Shown: piece by piece, positions 27,614 through 35,723 of the stretch | How the letters are laid out: each line of letters starts with the position of its first letter | Numbering within the stretch: the stretch's first letter is position 1 | The notes under the pieces: generated by a model | Database searches by the model: none | Seen by the model: the letters and a program-made list of their open reading frames with translations, nothing else | Told to the model about the DNA's origin: nothing | Translations under genes and position numbers: made by a program | From: Variimorphobacter saccharofermentans | GTDB taxonomy: Bacteria; Bacillota; Clostridia; Lachnospirales; Lachnospiraceae | Direction: 5' to 3' | NCBI RefSeq assembly: GCF_014174405.1 | Contig: NZ_JACEGA010000001.1 | Location: 3,388,501-3,452,500, forward strand | DNA: 64,000 nucleotides

Positions 27614-30460
27614 CTATTTTACCGGTGTAAAGGTAAGCTTTGCATTCTCGGGCGCTGAGCCGGTGTGTGACCAGACGATGATCTTCGTACCATTACTGCT
27701 CTTCTGTCCTGAAGCATTGACAGCTAATTGCTGCTTCCCATAGTCCCTGATGGTACAGAATTTACTGTACTTATTTATGCGCCATGCATGGGCAGTATTA
27801 GAAACAATCAGCTGGTCACCATCTTTGGAGGATCCCTGTGCAAGGTATTGTCCGCCCTCTGTCATAATTACATACTTAGGACCACGATCCTTATCATAAT
27901 TGATCAGCTTGACGGTAAACTTATCTGCGGGCTCAGTGTCCCATAGCTCAATATAACCATTCACAATCTTTAGATACTTCCCATAGACACCTATGGTATA
28001 TGTGCCATTATCCAGTAAATCTCCTGTAGCAGCCGTGTCCAGAACCATAACCTCAAAGGAAACATCTGTCTTCACTCCATCATAGTAGCACTCCATTTTC
28101 TTAATTCCCGCAGCTGTGAATTTATATCCATCTGTAACCTTGACCGTATTAGACACCAGAAAATGAACCTTGGAGTTGTCAAGTACTTTCCGTGTTCCAT
28201 CAATATCCTCTGAATGTAGTATAAAGCCCTTGATTTCAAAAGGCTCGCCAATTTTATAGACTTGTTTGCCGGGATACTGGATTAGACGATATTTTAATGT
28301 GGAATTATAGGGCGAAGGTTCATATTTTGTTAAAGGCGTAGTAGGTAGTTTGCCACCTCTTGCCAGTCTTGAAGCATTCATATAGCCGACCCTTCCATCC
28401 TTTACCACGATAGTAAGATCCTCTCCATAATATACTCTCTTACCATTATACATTCCCACGGATGCATTTCTTGGGAATACAATCTTGCCGTCCGGTCCTA
28501 CATAATCATAATTTACATTATAGAACAGACCACGACCAGATGCACTAAAGGTTAGATAAGACGGAGTGATTACTTCTCCTTTATCATTCACAAGGGCGTA
28601 TAAGCTTGGACCTAGCTTTGCTGCAAAGGTACCTTCTATTATCGCTCCTATAGAATAGTAGGAACATGGTATCAGCATCTTCCCTGTTTTCAAATCAAAC
28701 AAACCGTATAAAGCGCTTCCACTGGAATCATCAGCAGCTACAAAATAATCCCCATCTTCATTAATTATCCAATACTTACATGGCAGAAGCACTTTTCCCT
28801 TCGTATTCACTATACCACATTTCCCATTCTGCTTAACTAAGGCATATCCATTCTTTGCTCTTGTCCACTGATCAGTTACTGCATAATCATACTCGAAGGG
28901 TAGAAGCACCTTGCCCTGTAGATTTACAAGTCCCCATTTTCGATTGCCTTTCTTATCCGTTTGTGTCACCCAAAGGGTATCATCTACACTTACTTTGGAG
29001 AAGGCTTCCCACCAGTTAAGGGTGTACGGGGAATTAAGGTTCTTATGAGTATATGCCTTGCCTGTTTTTATTGATACGACACCGGTGTAGTTTCCCTTCT
29101 TATCCTGAATATGGAAGTATCCATTCCCAATGACTGTCTCCGATGTCATTTGATCAACTACCGCATTTTCAGATTTAGGTATTTTAGAACCATTCATCTT
29201 GTAAATATTACCGGCAACGAATGCCTTATTTACCGAGTCATATTTTGGACCAAATTCATAATCAAATTCAAACGGTAGAACTGCCTTATTCTTTATATTA
29301 ATAACACCAACTCTGGCACCACCCTCTTTCTTGCCACCAGATACATCCTTTGCTGTAATAAATAAATTATATTCCGGAACAATCTGCATATTGGCATCAG
29401 CAGGATACCATCCTGTAGCAGAATTTCCACGGATACCACCGTGATACTGAGCTTTGATAACCACTCCCTTATTCCCTACTACACCGGCTGCAAGATACTT
29501 ACTAAAAGAGATCGTGCCTCCGTCCCTTTTTAAGGTCAGTTTTTCCTTTTTTACCTGGTGATAAATCATATAGGGTCCCGCTTGCGGATAAATACCATTA
29601 TAACGGTAGGGATAGGGACCACCGGAAAGAATTTCCTTACCATTTTTATCAATCACTTGAGCATAAATTAGATATGCATAGCTCTTACTCGGATTGGGAT
29701 TTGATACACCCTTTGACAAATCTACCGTTTCTACCTTTCCTGTAGGTACCAGGGCATATCCTCCGTTAAAATCGTATTGCACAGATATTCGATTGCTGCC
29801 AATATTTTTATAATAGTCGGAGCGGTCATCCGCTATATCCCATTCAGCACTGCGGCTTAATGGCTCATAATTAGCGGGAGTACCTTGAGCTGTTGCATCA
29901 GAGCCACTAACTGGGTATTTTGGCTTTACAATTTCCTTACCCTTCTCAAAGTTCCAGTAGCCAAGATAATACTTGTCACCTGTTTTTTTGATGATACGGC
30001 TGATACCTTCAACCGGTAGTCCTACCGCATGATATTGGCAGGGAATGACCTCCTTACCCTTGGTATCCAAAAGCCCCATTTTTCCGTCTCTTACCGCCTG
30101 AACATATCCATCAACGAATATGGTTTCCCTTAGTGGTTGATCAAGCGAACTATCTTCCTTCGCTGATATGTAATATGCCTCAATCTTATCATAGATCGGT
30201 TCTACGGCAAATTTACCGGTAGAGTCCACAAGGCCATATTTGATGTTAGAAAGGCTTCCATCTTTCGCTGCGTCTCCCACAGGTACCTTACGAAGTCCGT
30301 GATCAAACATAGCTTTCAATGTCTTTTTATATTCGTTCTCGGTACCTAGCCAGGTAACATCCTCATCGTTAAAATTCTTTGATGCTGCCGAAGCCGTCAG
30401 TTGTATCTGGGGCAGTATCATACATACAATCAGGATCATACTGAGTAATCGCTTTTTCAT
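27614..30460 (-). CDS. Secreted WG-repeat protein with C-terminal ricin-like domain
   Basis: A 948-residue exported protein. The signal peptide (about 1-26) ends in SASA/A. Several WG/KWG repeats follow, with cores such as YGLVDSTGKFAVEPIYD, MGLLDTKGKEVIPCQYH, KWGLVNLQGKVLLPFEYD, GIVNTKGKVLLPCKYW and LYALVNDKGEVITPSY. After about residue 730 comes an Ig-like segment, and the last 130 residues resemble a ricin-type beta-trefoil with a GKYLKIV..Y start, QYLAQGS and a final W..T.P..K pattern. WG proteins are thought to bind proteins or the envelope; the binding target is unknown. The start overlaps the upstream pseudogene stop by 4 bp. GGAGACAGTATTTT precedes the ATG. Confidence 0.82.
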   Translation of the reverse strand: MKKRLLSMILIVCMILPQIQLTASAASKNFNDEDVTWLGTENEYKKTLKAMFDHGLRKVPVGDAAKDGSLSNIKYGLVDSTGKFAVEPIYDKIEAYYISAKEDSSLDQPLRETIFVDGYVQAVRDGKMGLLDTKGKEVIPCQYHAVGLPVEGISRIIKKTGDKYYLGYWNFEKGKEIVKPKYPVSGSDATAQGTPANYEPLSRSAEWDIADDRSDYYKNIGSNRISVQYDFNGGYALVPTGKVETVDLSKGVSNPNPSKSYAYLIYAQVIDKNGKEILSGGPYPYRYNGIYPQAGPYMIYHQVKKEKLTLKRDGGTISFSKYLAAGVVGNKGVVIKAQYHGGIRGNSATGWYPADANMQIVPEYNLFITAKDVSGGKKEGGARVGVINIKNKAVLPFEFDYEFGPKYDSVNKAFVAGNIYKMNGSKIPKSENAVVDQMTSETVIGNGYFHIQDKKGNYTGVVSIKTGKAYTHKNLNSPYTLNWWEAFSKVSVDDTLWVTQTDKKGNRKWGLVNLQGKVLLPFEYDYAVTDQWTRAKNGYALVKQNGKCGIVNTKGKVLLPCKYWIINEDGDYFVAADDSSGSALYGLFDLKTGKMLIPCSYYSIGAIIEGTFAAKLGPSLYALVNDKGEVITPSYLTFSASGRGLFYNVNYDYVGPDGKIVFPRNASVGMYNGKRVYYGEDLTIVVKDGRVGYMNASRLARGGKLPTTPLTKYEPSPYNSTLKYRLIQYPGKQVYKIGEPFEIKGFILHSEDIDGTRKVLDNSKVHFLVSNTVKVTDGYKFTAAGIKKMECYYDGVKTDVSFEVMVLDTAATGDLLDNGTYTIGVYGKYLKIVNGYIELWDTEPADKFTVKLINYDKDRGPKYVIMTEGGQYLAQGSSKDGDQLIVSNTAHAWRINKYSKFCTIRDYGKQQLAVNASGQKSSNGTKIIVWSHTGSAPENAKLTFTPVK

Positions 30461-30879
30461 AAAATACTGTCTCCTTTCCTTTTATTGCTTAAATTGCTAA
30501 AAATATGTGAGGTCTTACCAGCCTTTGCGGTCAGACGCAGATGATGGAAGTCCTGATAGGTCTGAACCTTTATGATATCCTGGTAAGCCAGGGCGTAGGT
30601 GGAAAATCTATCCGTCTCAAAGGTAAATAAATGCGTTACCGGATCATAGGTTCCTTCTATTCTGCTTACCTCTCCGTTATGAACACGAAGTACATAAAAC
30701 TCCCTGATTCTTACTTCACTCGTATTTCGAAGCTCTTCCGGTATTTCGATGCTAATACTGATTTTATCCTTGGTCTCGGTAACCTTTGTCTGTTCCTGGC
30801 TACCAACCTGCTTATACAGAGTCAAATCAATAAATAGCACCGGTATATCTGCCGCCTCATCTCCTGTAATACCATTTTC
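30457..30879 (-). pseudogene. Truncated fragment of a cell-surface repeat protein
   Basis: The frame is open for about 141 codons from 30879, starting abruptly with ENGITGDEAADIPVLFIDL after a stop rather than with a start codon; the first GTG is at 30840 and has no ribosome site. The content (a beta-domain, then FETDRFSTYALAY and LRLTAKAGKTSHI) looks like the middle of large clostridial surface proteins that end in YALAY-type and FN3-like segments. Both ends are missing, so this is most likely a deletion remnant fused in frame to nothing. It ends in an ATGA overlap with the WG protein gene. Confidence 0.65.
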
Positions 30880-30883
30880 TTAC

Positions 30884-31027
30884 TTATTCTTGTTCTAAAA
30901 GTTCTTGTAATCTTAGGGTTTCTTCCTCAGTAGCAGAGCGAATATGCTTTGCTTCACATGCTGGGCATTCCTCAATCTCTCCCAATCGATTGAAGATAAA
31001 GCCACAGATCTCACAGATGTATATCAT
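30884..31027 (-). CDS. 47-residue rubredoxin-like zinc-ribbon protein
   Basis: A very small protein. Two CxxC pairs, C5-E-I-C8-G and C21-P-A-C24, are spaced as in a rubredoxin-like zinc ribbon or the metal knuckles of rubrerythrin, with FIFNRLGEIEE between them. The C-terminal 20 residues are a charged helix rich in Glu and Leu. AGGAGAGGGTAAT precedes the ATG. The start overlaps the upstream gene stop by four bases (ATGA), which points to translational coupling and makes it a genuine gene. It could be an accessory metal-binding or redox partner of the membrane protein encoded just before it; the role is unknown. Confidence 0.75.
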   Translation of the reverse strand: MIYICEICGFIFNRLGEIEECPACEAKHIRSATEEETLRLQELLEQE

Positions 31028-31350
31028 ATTACCCTCTCCTTTCCTATCGGACGAAATCCCATAATATATGCTGGAATACGATTCATGGGTTTTTTTATAA
31101 GAGAGTTATAACTTTTCTCTACTTCTCTATAAACCATGAGTTTATTCTCTAAAATTAATTGTGCTGCTGCGTCATTCTCCCCTCCTCGTTCCTGCATATG
31201 CAATCTTCGATGCATTTGCACTTGCTCGCTGATTATATCAAGGCTTTTCTTCTTTGCAGATACTTCTTTATAACTCACAGCAAACCACAATATAATAAAT
31301 GCTGTAATGCAAACTCCCGCGATAAACCAACCAAGCGTAGCCGCTGTCAC
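31024..31350 (-). CDS. Small membrane protein, faint LemA-like C-terminus
   Basis: A 108-residue protein with one membrane helix (about 5-25) and a coiled-coil body. Its end, VYREVEKSYNSLIKKPMNRIPAYIMGFRPI, recalls the YN..I..FP..LIA..FGF tail of LemA proteins, but the likeness is weak and the protein is about half that size. Translation starts at GTG at 31350, with GGAGGTGATGATT eight bases ahead. It is coupled to the 47-residue zinc-ribbon gene through an ATGA overlap. Two 16-bp direct repeats lie 80-115 bp upstream. Confidence 0.65.
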   Translation of the reverse strand: MTAATLGWFIAGVCITAFIILWFAVSYKEVSAKKKSLDIISEQVQMHRRLHMQERGGENDAAAQLILENKLMVYREVEKSYNSLIKKPMNRIPAYIMGFRPIGKERVI

Positions 31351-31427
31351 AAATCATCACCTCCCACTTCTTGTAGTATCATTATCAGTTAACACAATAT
31401 TATCAGATTTTTTTCACTGAAAACCAT

Positions 31428-31464
31428 CTACCGCACGAATCGTGTCTCCTACCGCACGAATCGT
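31428..31464. repeat. Two 16-bp direct repeats upstream of a small operon
   Basis: CTACCGCACGAATCGT occurs at 31428-31443 and again, identical, at 31449-31464, a 21-bp period (two helical turns). Each has the partial dyad ACGA-T-TCGT on the minus strand. They lie upstream of the membrane protein start at 31350 and may be a regulator binding pair. The remaining DNA up to the insertion sequence (31465-31665) is AT-rich with nothing else seen. Confidence 0.6.
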
Positions 31465-31661
31465 AATATACTGTCGTTTAAATCATTTTTGGGGTTAATT
31501 GCAAAATCACTTTCCTCCTTTTGTAATCGAGTTTCTAAAATTTACCTAGTCTTTTTCTTCTTGTTTCCTATCAACCCAAGAATCTGTAACAATTGCACCT
31601 TATTTCAACTATATTTGTTATTATAGCGTAAAATTTTTGTAGGAAAAAATAAATAAAGAAT

Positions 31662-31732
31662 AAGAGAACACCAAACTTTGTGTTAAGATTAAGTCATCAC
31701 ACAAAACAAAACATAAAGGAAGGTGTTCTCTT
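31662..31732 (+). promoter_or_regulatory. Hairpin that would hide the transposase ribosome site
   Basis: AAGAGAACACC (31662-31672) is perfectly complementary to GGTGTTCTCTT (31722-31732), whose right side lies directly before the transposase ATG and overlaps the AAGGAAGGTG ribosome site. A transcript entering from outside could fold and block translation, as known for IS10 and IS50. Confidence 0.65.
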
Positions 31733-33260
31733 ATGATTAAAAGTATACAACATTTTGAAGAGGTTGGCATTAGAAATCTTGAAAAAGAAGTAGAAAAATT
31801 TTTGAAGAATCCAAAGGATATGGCTTCCTTTGTCTATGGAATTCAAGACAACATAATTAAGCTTGGTCTGGATATTATTAAAGAAACACTAGAAAGCTGT
31901 GATGAAACGCTAAGGAATAGTGGAAAGAGGAAAAAGGATTGGCAAATCGTAAAGAAGGATGAAAAAACTCTTATCACATCATTAGGAAAGGTCTGTTTTG
32001 AGAAAACCTTATTTAAGAATAAGGTAACTGGGGAAAGGGGCTATCTCTTAGATCGGATATTAGGTATTGAAGGGCATGAAAGATTAACTGAGGATGCAGA
32101 AGCAAAAATGCTTGAAGAATCAGTTGAAACATCCTATCGTAAGGCAGGTCAGGCAATCAGTATAAGTGAAATTGTAAGCAAGCAGACGGTGAAGAATAAA
32201 ATTCATAGCCTTGAGTTTCAAAACGAATATAAAGATTTACCTAATAAGAAAAAAGTAAAATACTTGTACATAGACGCAGATGAAGATCATATATCCTTAC
32301 AATTCCGGGAACGGAAAGGGGATCTTGTGAAAAATGATAATCATGTGAAGAATAACTGCATAATAACCAAAATCGTCTATGTATATGAGGGAATAGAAAA
32401 AGAAGGTCCGAAAAGTAAACGAAATCGGCTTATAAATCCTTACTACTTTTGTGGCACATACTCTGGAGAAGATAATAGTAAACTTTGGGATGAGGTGTAT
32501 GACTATATACGTTGTAACTACGATATAGACAGCATCGAGAAAATATATCTAAATGGAGATGGAGGAGGGTGGATAAAAGCAGGAAAAAGAAGACTGGCCG
32601 GACTTACCTATGTTCTGGATGAATTTCATTTAAACAAGTATATGATACGAGCCACATCACATTTACTGGATTCAGCTGAAGAAGCACGTCAGGAAATGTT
32701 TAAAACGATGAGAAGTGGGACGAAGAGAGAATTCGAAAAAGTGATAGAAAAGATTTTGAAGGTTACAGACGGAGAAGCAACCATAAAGAGAGTCAAAGAG
32801 AGTAAAGAATATATTCTCTCTAATTGGTCTGCAGTGAAAGTTCGTTTAGAAGAAAAAGAAGGTATAGTGGGATGTAGTGCAGAAGGCCATGTCAGTCATG
32901 TGCTGTCCTCAAGGATGAGTTCAAGACCAATGGGATGGAGTAGGATGGGTGTAGATAAGATGGCACATTTAAGAGCGTATTATTATAATGGTGGAGATAT
33001 GCTGGAATTGGTAAGAAAACAGAGGAGGCAGACAAAGGCTGCAGGAGCTGAAGAAAATGATATAATAAGCTGTGAGGAGGTTCTTCGTTCTGAGAAGAAT
33101 AAACGTAATGAACTGGGTAAGTATATGGAAAGTATAAGCCATAGTGTGAGTGCTGATGTAAGGAAATATGCATGGTTTAACGCCCATATATGGGGCTTGT
33201 AAAAGAATATATAAAAAGGTATAGTATAGGTGTGAATTCTAAAACACATCTTTGGTGAAC
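31666..33260 (+). mobile_element. ISLre2-type insertion sequence
   Basis: About 1.6 kb. The left end reads GAACACCAAACTTTGTGTTAAG, and the right end, read inverted, starts GTTCACCAAAGATGTGTTTTAG, giving imperfect terminal inverted repeats of about 22 bp. The single intact transposase gene inside belongs to the ISLre2 family. Exact ends and target duplications could not be fixed. It separates a small membrane operon from the AgrAC-like pair. Confidence 0.85.
31733..33202 (+). CDS. ISLre2-family transposase
   Basis: A 489-residue transposase with the UPF0236-like arrangement. Residues 1-60 form a helical N-terminus (EVGIRNLEKEVEKFLKNPKD). A KDWQIVKKDEKTL segment precedes the catalytic core with YLYIDADEDH (acidic residue), LNGDGGGWI (likely second acidic residue) and the C-terminal CSAEGHVSHVLSSRMSSRPMGWS, a hallmark of this family. 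The length is full and no internal stop or frameshift is seen, so the element may still be active. AAAGGAAGG lies before the ATG but inside a predicted hairpin. The codon pattern is richer in AAA/GAA than most neighbours. Confidence 0.93.
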   Translation: MIKSIQHFEEVGIRNLEKEVEKFLKNPKDMASFVYGIQDNIIKLGLDIIKETLESCDETLRNSGKRKKDWQIVKKDEKTLITSLGKVCFEKTLFKNKVTGERGYLLDRILGIEGHERLTEDAEAKMLEESVETSYRKAGQAISISEIVSKQTVKNKIHSLEFQNEYKDLPNKKKVKYLYIDADEDHISLQFRERKGDLVKNDNHVKNNCIITKIVYVYEGIEKEGPKSKRNRLINPYYFCGTYSGEDNSKLWDEVYDYIRCNYDIDSIEKIYLNGDGGGWIKAGKRRLAGLTYVLDEFHLNKYMIRATSHLLDSAEEARQEMFKTMRSGTKREFEKVIEKILKVTDGEATIKRVKESKEYILSNWSAVKVRLEEKEGIVGCSAEGHVSHVLSSRMSSRPMGWSRMGVDKMAHLRAYYYNGGDMLELVRKQRRQTKAAGAEENDIISCEEVLRSEKNKRNELGKYMESISHSVSADVRKYAWFNAHIWGL

Positions 33261-33378
33261 TTCGCCTCTCTATTTCCTACAGTATAGTTACGCAATCATT
33301 TGTTATTCGCATTATTGATGCGATTGTCGCTTTATGTTAGAATATGCTTAAAGTCTGACATAAACGGAGGCGATCAAT

Positions 33379-34110
33379 ATGCATATAGCTGTTTGCGACG
33401 ATAATTTGGATGAACTTTCCCGTATCTCCTCTTTATTGGAGGATTACTACCGGGAGGTGGACAGCTCAGTTACATACGAAGCCTTTCACAATGCTACTGA
33501 TCTTATAGAGACTATGAAAACCAGACAATTTGATCTATTACTTTTGGACATCCTTATGCCCGGAGTGACAGGAATGGATGCTGCGAAAGAAATTCGCAAT
33601 ACAGGCAGCGAAATTCCAATTATTTTCCTTACCTCATCCCGTGAGTATGCAGTGGAGAGTTATCGTGTCGGTGCTACAGATTATATATTGAAACCGGCAT
33701 GCAAGGACGAAATATTTCCTTCTATTAGCAAACAGCTTGCCAGGTTTACGCAAGAAGATATGTATCTGACACTGAAGACAGGAAGCGGCATTGTAAAGTT
33801 GCCATTTTCACAAATTATATATGTGGAAGTTATCAACCGCTCCGTACAATTTGTTCTGACAAAAGGCGAAGTGCGAGAAGCATATGGTTACCTTGCCGAT
33901 TATGAAAGTGACCTGTTGTCATACTCCTATTTTCTTAAGCCTCACCGATCTTATATCGTGAACCTTCGCCAGGTCACTGAGCTGAATAAGAAGGGTTTTG
34001 TTACTACCATCGGTAAAACGGTGCCTGTGGCAAGGGATGCCTTTCCCAATGCAAAAGCAGTATATATGAAGTATTTGCTATCACCAAGTGAGCGGAGGAC
34101 TATATTATGA
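33379..34110 (+). CDS. LytTR-family response regulator (AgrA-like)
   Basis: A 243-residue regulator. The receiver has DDN at the start, the phosphorylated Asp in LLLLDILMPG (about residue 57), LTSSREYAVES and Lys in YILKP. The LytTR DNA-binding domain (about 135-235) has VKLPFSQIIYVEVINRSV and FLKPHRSYIVNLRQV. GGAGGCGATCAAT precedes the ATG. The stop overlaps the histidine kinase ATG by four bases. No AgrB/AgrD-like peptide genes are seen within 2 kb; the insertion sequence lies directly upstream and could have replaced them. Confidence 0.93.
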   Translation: MHIAVCDDNLDELSRISSLLEDYYREVDSSVTYEAFHNATDLIETMKTRQFDLLLLDILMPGVTGMDAAKEIRNTGSEIPIIFLTSSREYAVESYRVGATDYILKPACKDEIFPSISKQLARFTQEDMYLTLKTGSGIVKLPFSQIIYVEVINRSVQFVLTKGEVREAYGYLADYESDLLSYSYFLKPHRSYIVNLRQVTELNKKGFVTTIGKTVPVARDAFPNAKAVYMKYLLSPSERRTIL

Positions 34111-35411
34111 TGGATACTATTATTGTTTTATTCCGTTCCGGTATTGTTTTGGTGTTTGGTGTAGCGGTATCTATTTTATTTGCCGGTGTACAACGTTCAC
34201 GGAAAGGTAATCTGGCAATCATTATATTCTATACATTTATACTTTTAATTCAGATATTATGCTGGCAGGCGCTGGGCTTACAGACCACAATGAAGCTGTA
34301 CCCCTTTATTACTCACTTGCCGTCAATTATGTTTATTGCCCTATATTTCAAACGCCCATGGTCGATTTCATTCAGCAGTGTGCTGACAGCATATCTTTGC
34401 TGTCAGATACCCAAGTGGATCGGTTCGTTATCTGTTGCAATTTTCGGAAATCGTTATGCAGACCATATAGCTTACCTTATTGCTATGTGTGTCGTATATT
34501 ATTTTCTGAATAAATATGTGGCTGACTCAGTAATACGGCTAGTAGAGCGATCAACACGCTCCTGCCTGCTTTTTGGTGCAGTGCCTCTTTTGTACTATTT
34601 GTTCGATTATGCCACTACCATTTATACAAATCTGTTGTATACTGGTGCTCGTGAAGCAGTGCAATTTGCTCCTTCTGTAATATGTACCTTCTACTTAGTA
34701 TTTGTGCTTCTATACACCAATGAATTTCAAAAGCAGAGCATAGCACAGCGAGAGAGGGACATTCTTATTTCCCAGCTACAGCAGTCACAATTGGAATTGG
34801 ACATCATGCGTCAGATGCAAAACAATACCATAATCTATCGTCATGATATGCGTCACCATCTGTCACTGATTGGTGGCTTTGCTGCCGAAGGTGATCTTCA
34901 GAAAATCAAAGATTATCTTGCCAGTACAGTAGCTGATATTGATTCATTAACTCCAGTACGTTATTGCGAGAACGAAACTGTTAATTTAATTTTGTCCAGC
35001 TTTGTAACAAGAGCGAAAAGGTACCGTGTTCTTCTACAGACTGATGTCAAACTACCGAGGGAACTAGGAGTGAATGACACGGAGCTATGTGCTCTACTCT
35101 CCAATGCGCTGGAAAACGCCATTGCAGCTGCTGCCCAGCTGGAGGATGAGAAGCTTCGCAAAGTTTATTTTCATGCGATTATCAACGGTGATAAATTGGT
35201 AATTTCCACGGAAAACGCTTATGTGGGAGAAATTCATATAGATGGTGAACTACCTATGTCATCAAAAAAAGAAGCCGGACATGGCTTCGGAATCAAGAGT
35301 ATAGTTGCTATAGTGGAGCGTTACGGAGGATTATATTCCTTTGAGACGGAGGGCGGGGTATTCATCATGCAGATTATGATACCTCTGGGTAAGGAGAAAC
35401 ATGGCGTATAA
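34107..35411 (+). CDS. GHKL sensor histidine kinase (AgrC-like)
   Basis: A 434-residue membrane kinase with about six hydrophobic segments in the first 205 residues and no large extracellular domain, the AgrC/ComD plan. The phosphoacceptor region is YRHDMRHHLSLIGG, the N box is SNALENAIAAAAQLEDEK and the G box is GHGFGIKSIV. It is translationally coupled to the LytTR regulator by an ATGA overlap. It probably senses a small peptide or lipid signal; no signal gene is adjacent. Confidence 0.92.
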   Translation: MMDTIIVLFRSGIVLVFGVAVSILFAGVQRSRKGNLAIIIFYTFILLIQILCWQALGLQTTMKLYPFITHLPSIMFIALYFKRPWSISFSSVLTAYLCCQIPKWIGSLSVAIFGNRYADHIAYLIAMCVVYYFLNKYVADSVIRLVERSTRSCLLFGAVPLLYYLFDYATTIYTNLLYTGAREAVQFAPSVICTFYLVFVLLYTNEFQKQSIAQRERDILISQLQQSQLELDIMRQMQNNTIIYRHDMRHHLSLIGGFAAEGDLQKIKDYLASTVADIDSLTPVRYCENETVNLILSSFVTRAKRYRVLLQTDVKLPRELGVNDTELCALLSNALENAIAAAAQLEDEKLRKVYFHAIINGDKLVISTENAYVGEIHIDGELPMSSKKEAGHGFGIKSIVAIVERYGGLYSFETEGGVFIMQIMIPLGKEKHGV

Positions 35412-35515
35412 TATAATGGGCCTGATTGGTTTTAGTCTATTACATATAAATGGAGAAACATATAATTGAAGCAAGCTTCTGAAGTACTAAAGAATTATCA
35501 ATATAGATACTTAGT

Positions 35516-35717
35516 AAAAAGGGGCTGTTGCATAATACATTTGCAGGGAATATGACTTACCATAATGCACTGTCGGAAGAGCAGATTGCTGTATTTTGTG
35601 TGAATCATGCGATTATTTATATTTGCATGAGACATACAAAATCAGCAATATGTTCTTCCGTCTGTGTGTGAGGTAAGTCATATTCCCTGCATGTATATTG
35701 TGCAACAGCCCCTTTTT
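35516..35717. repeat. Palindromic repeat family B, long copy
   Basis: A palindrome of about 200 bp: AAAAAGGGGCTGTTGC at the left matches GCAACAGCCCCTTTTT at the right, followed inward by TGCAGGGAATATGACTTAC in both arms and a CGGAAGA core. The GCAGGGA..TAC..GGAAG section is shared with the shorter palindrome at 26614-26707. It lies between the converging ends of the kinase gene and the discoidin protein gene and could terminate both transcripts. Confidence 0.85.
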
Positions 35718-35723
35718 GTATTA

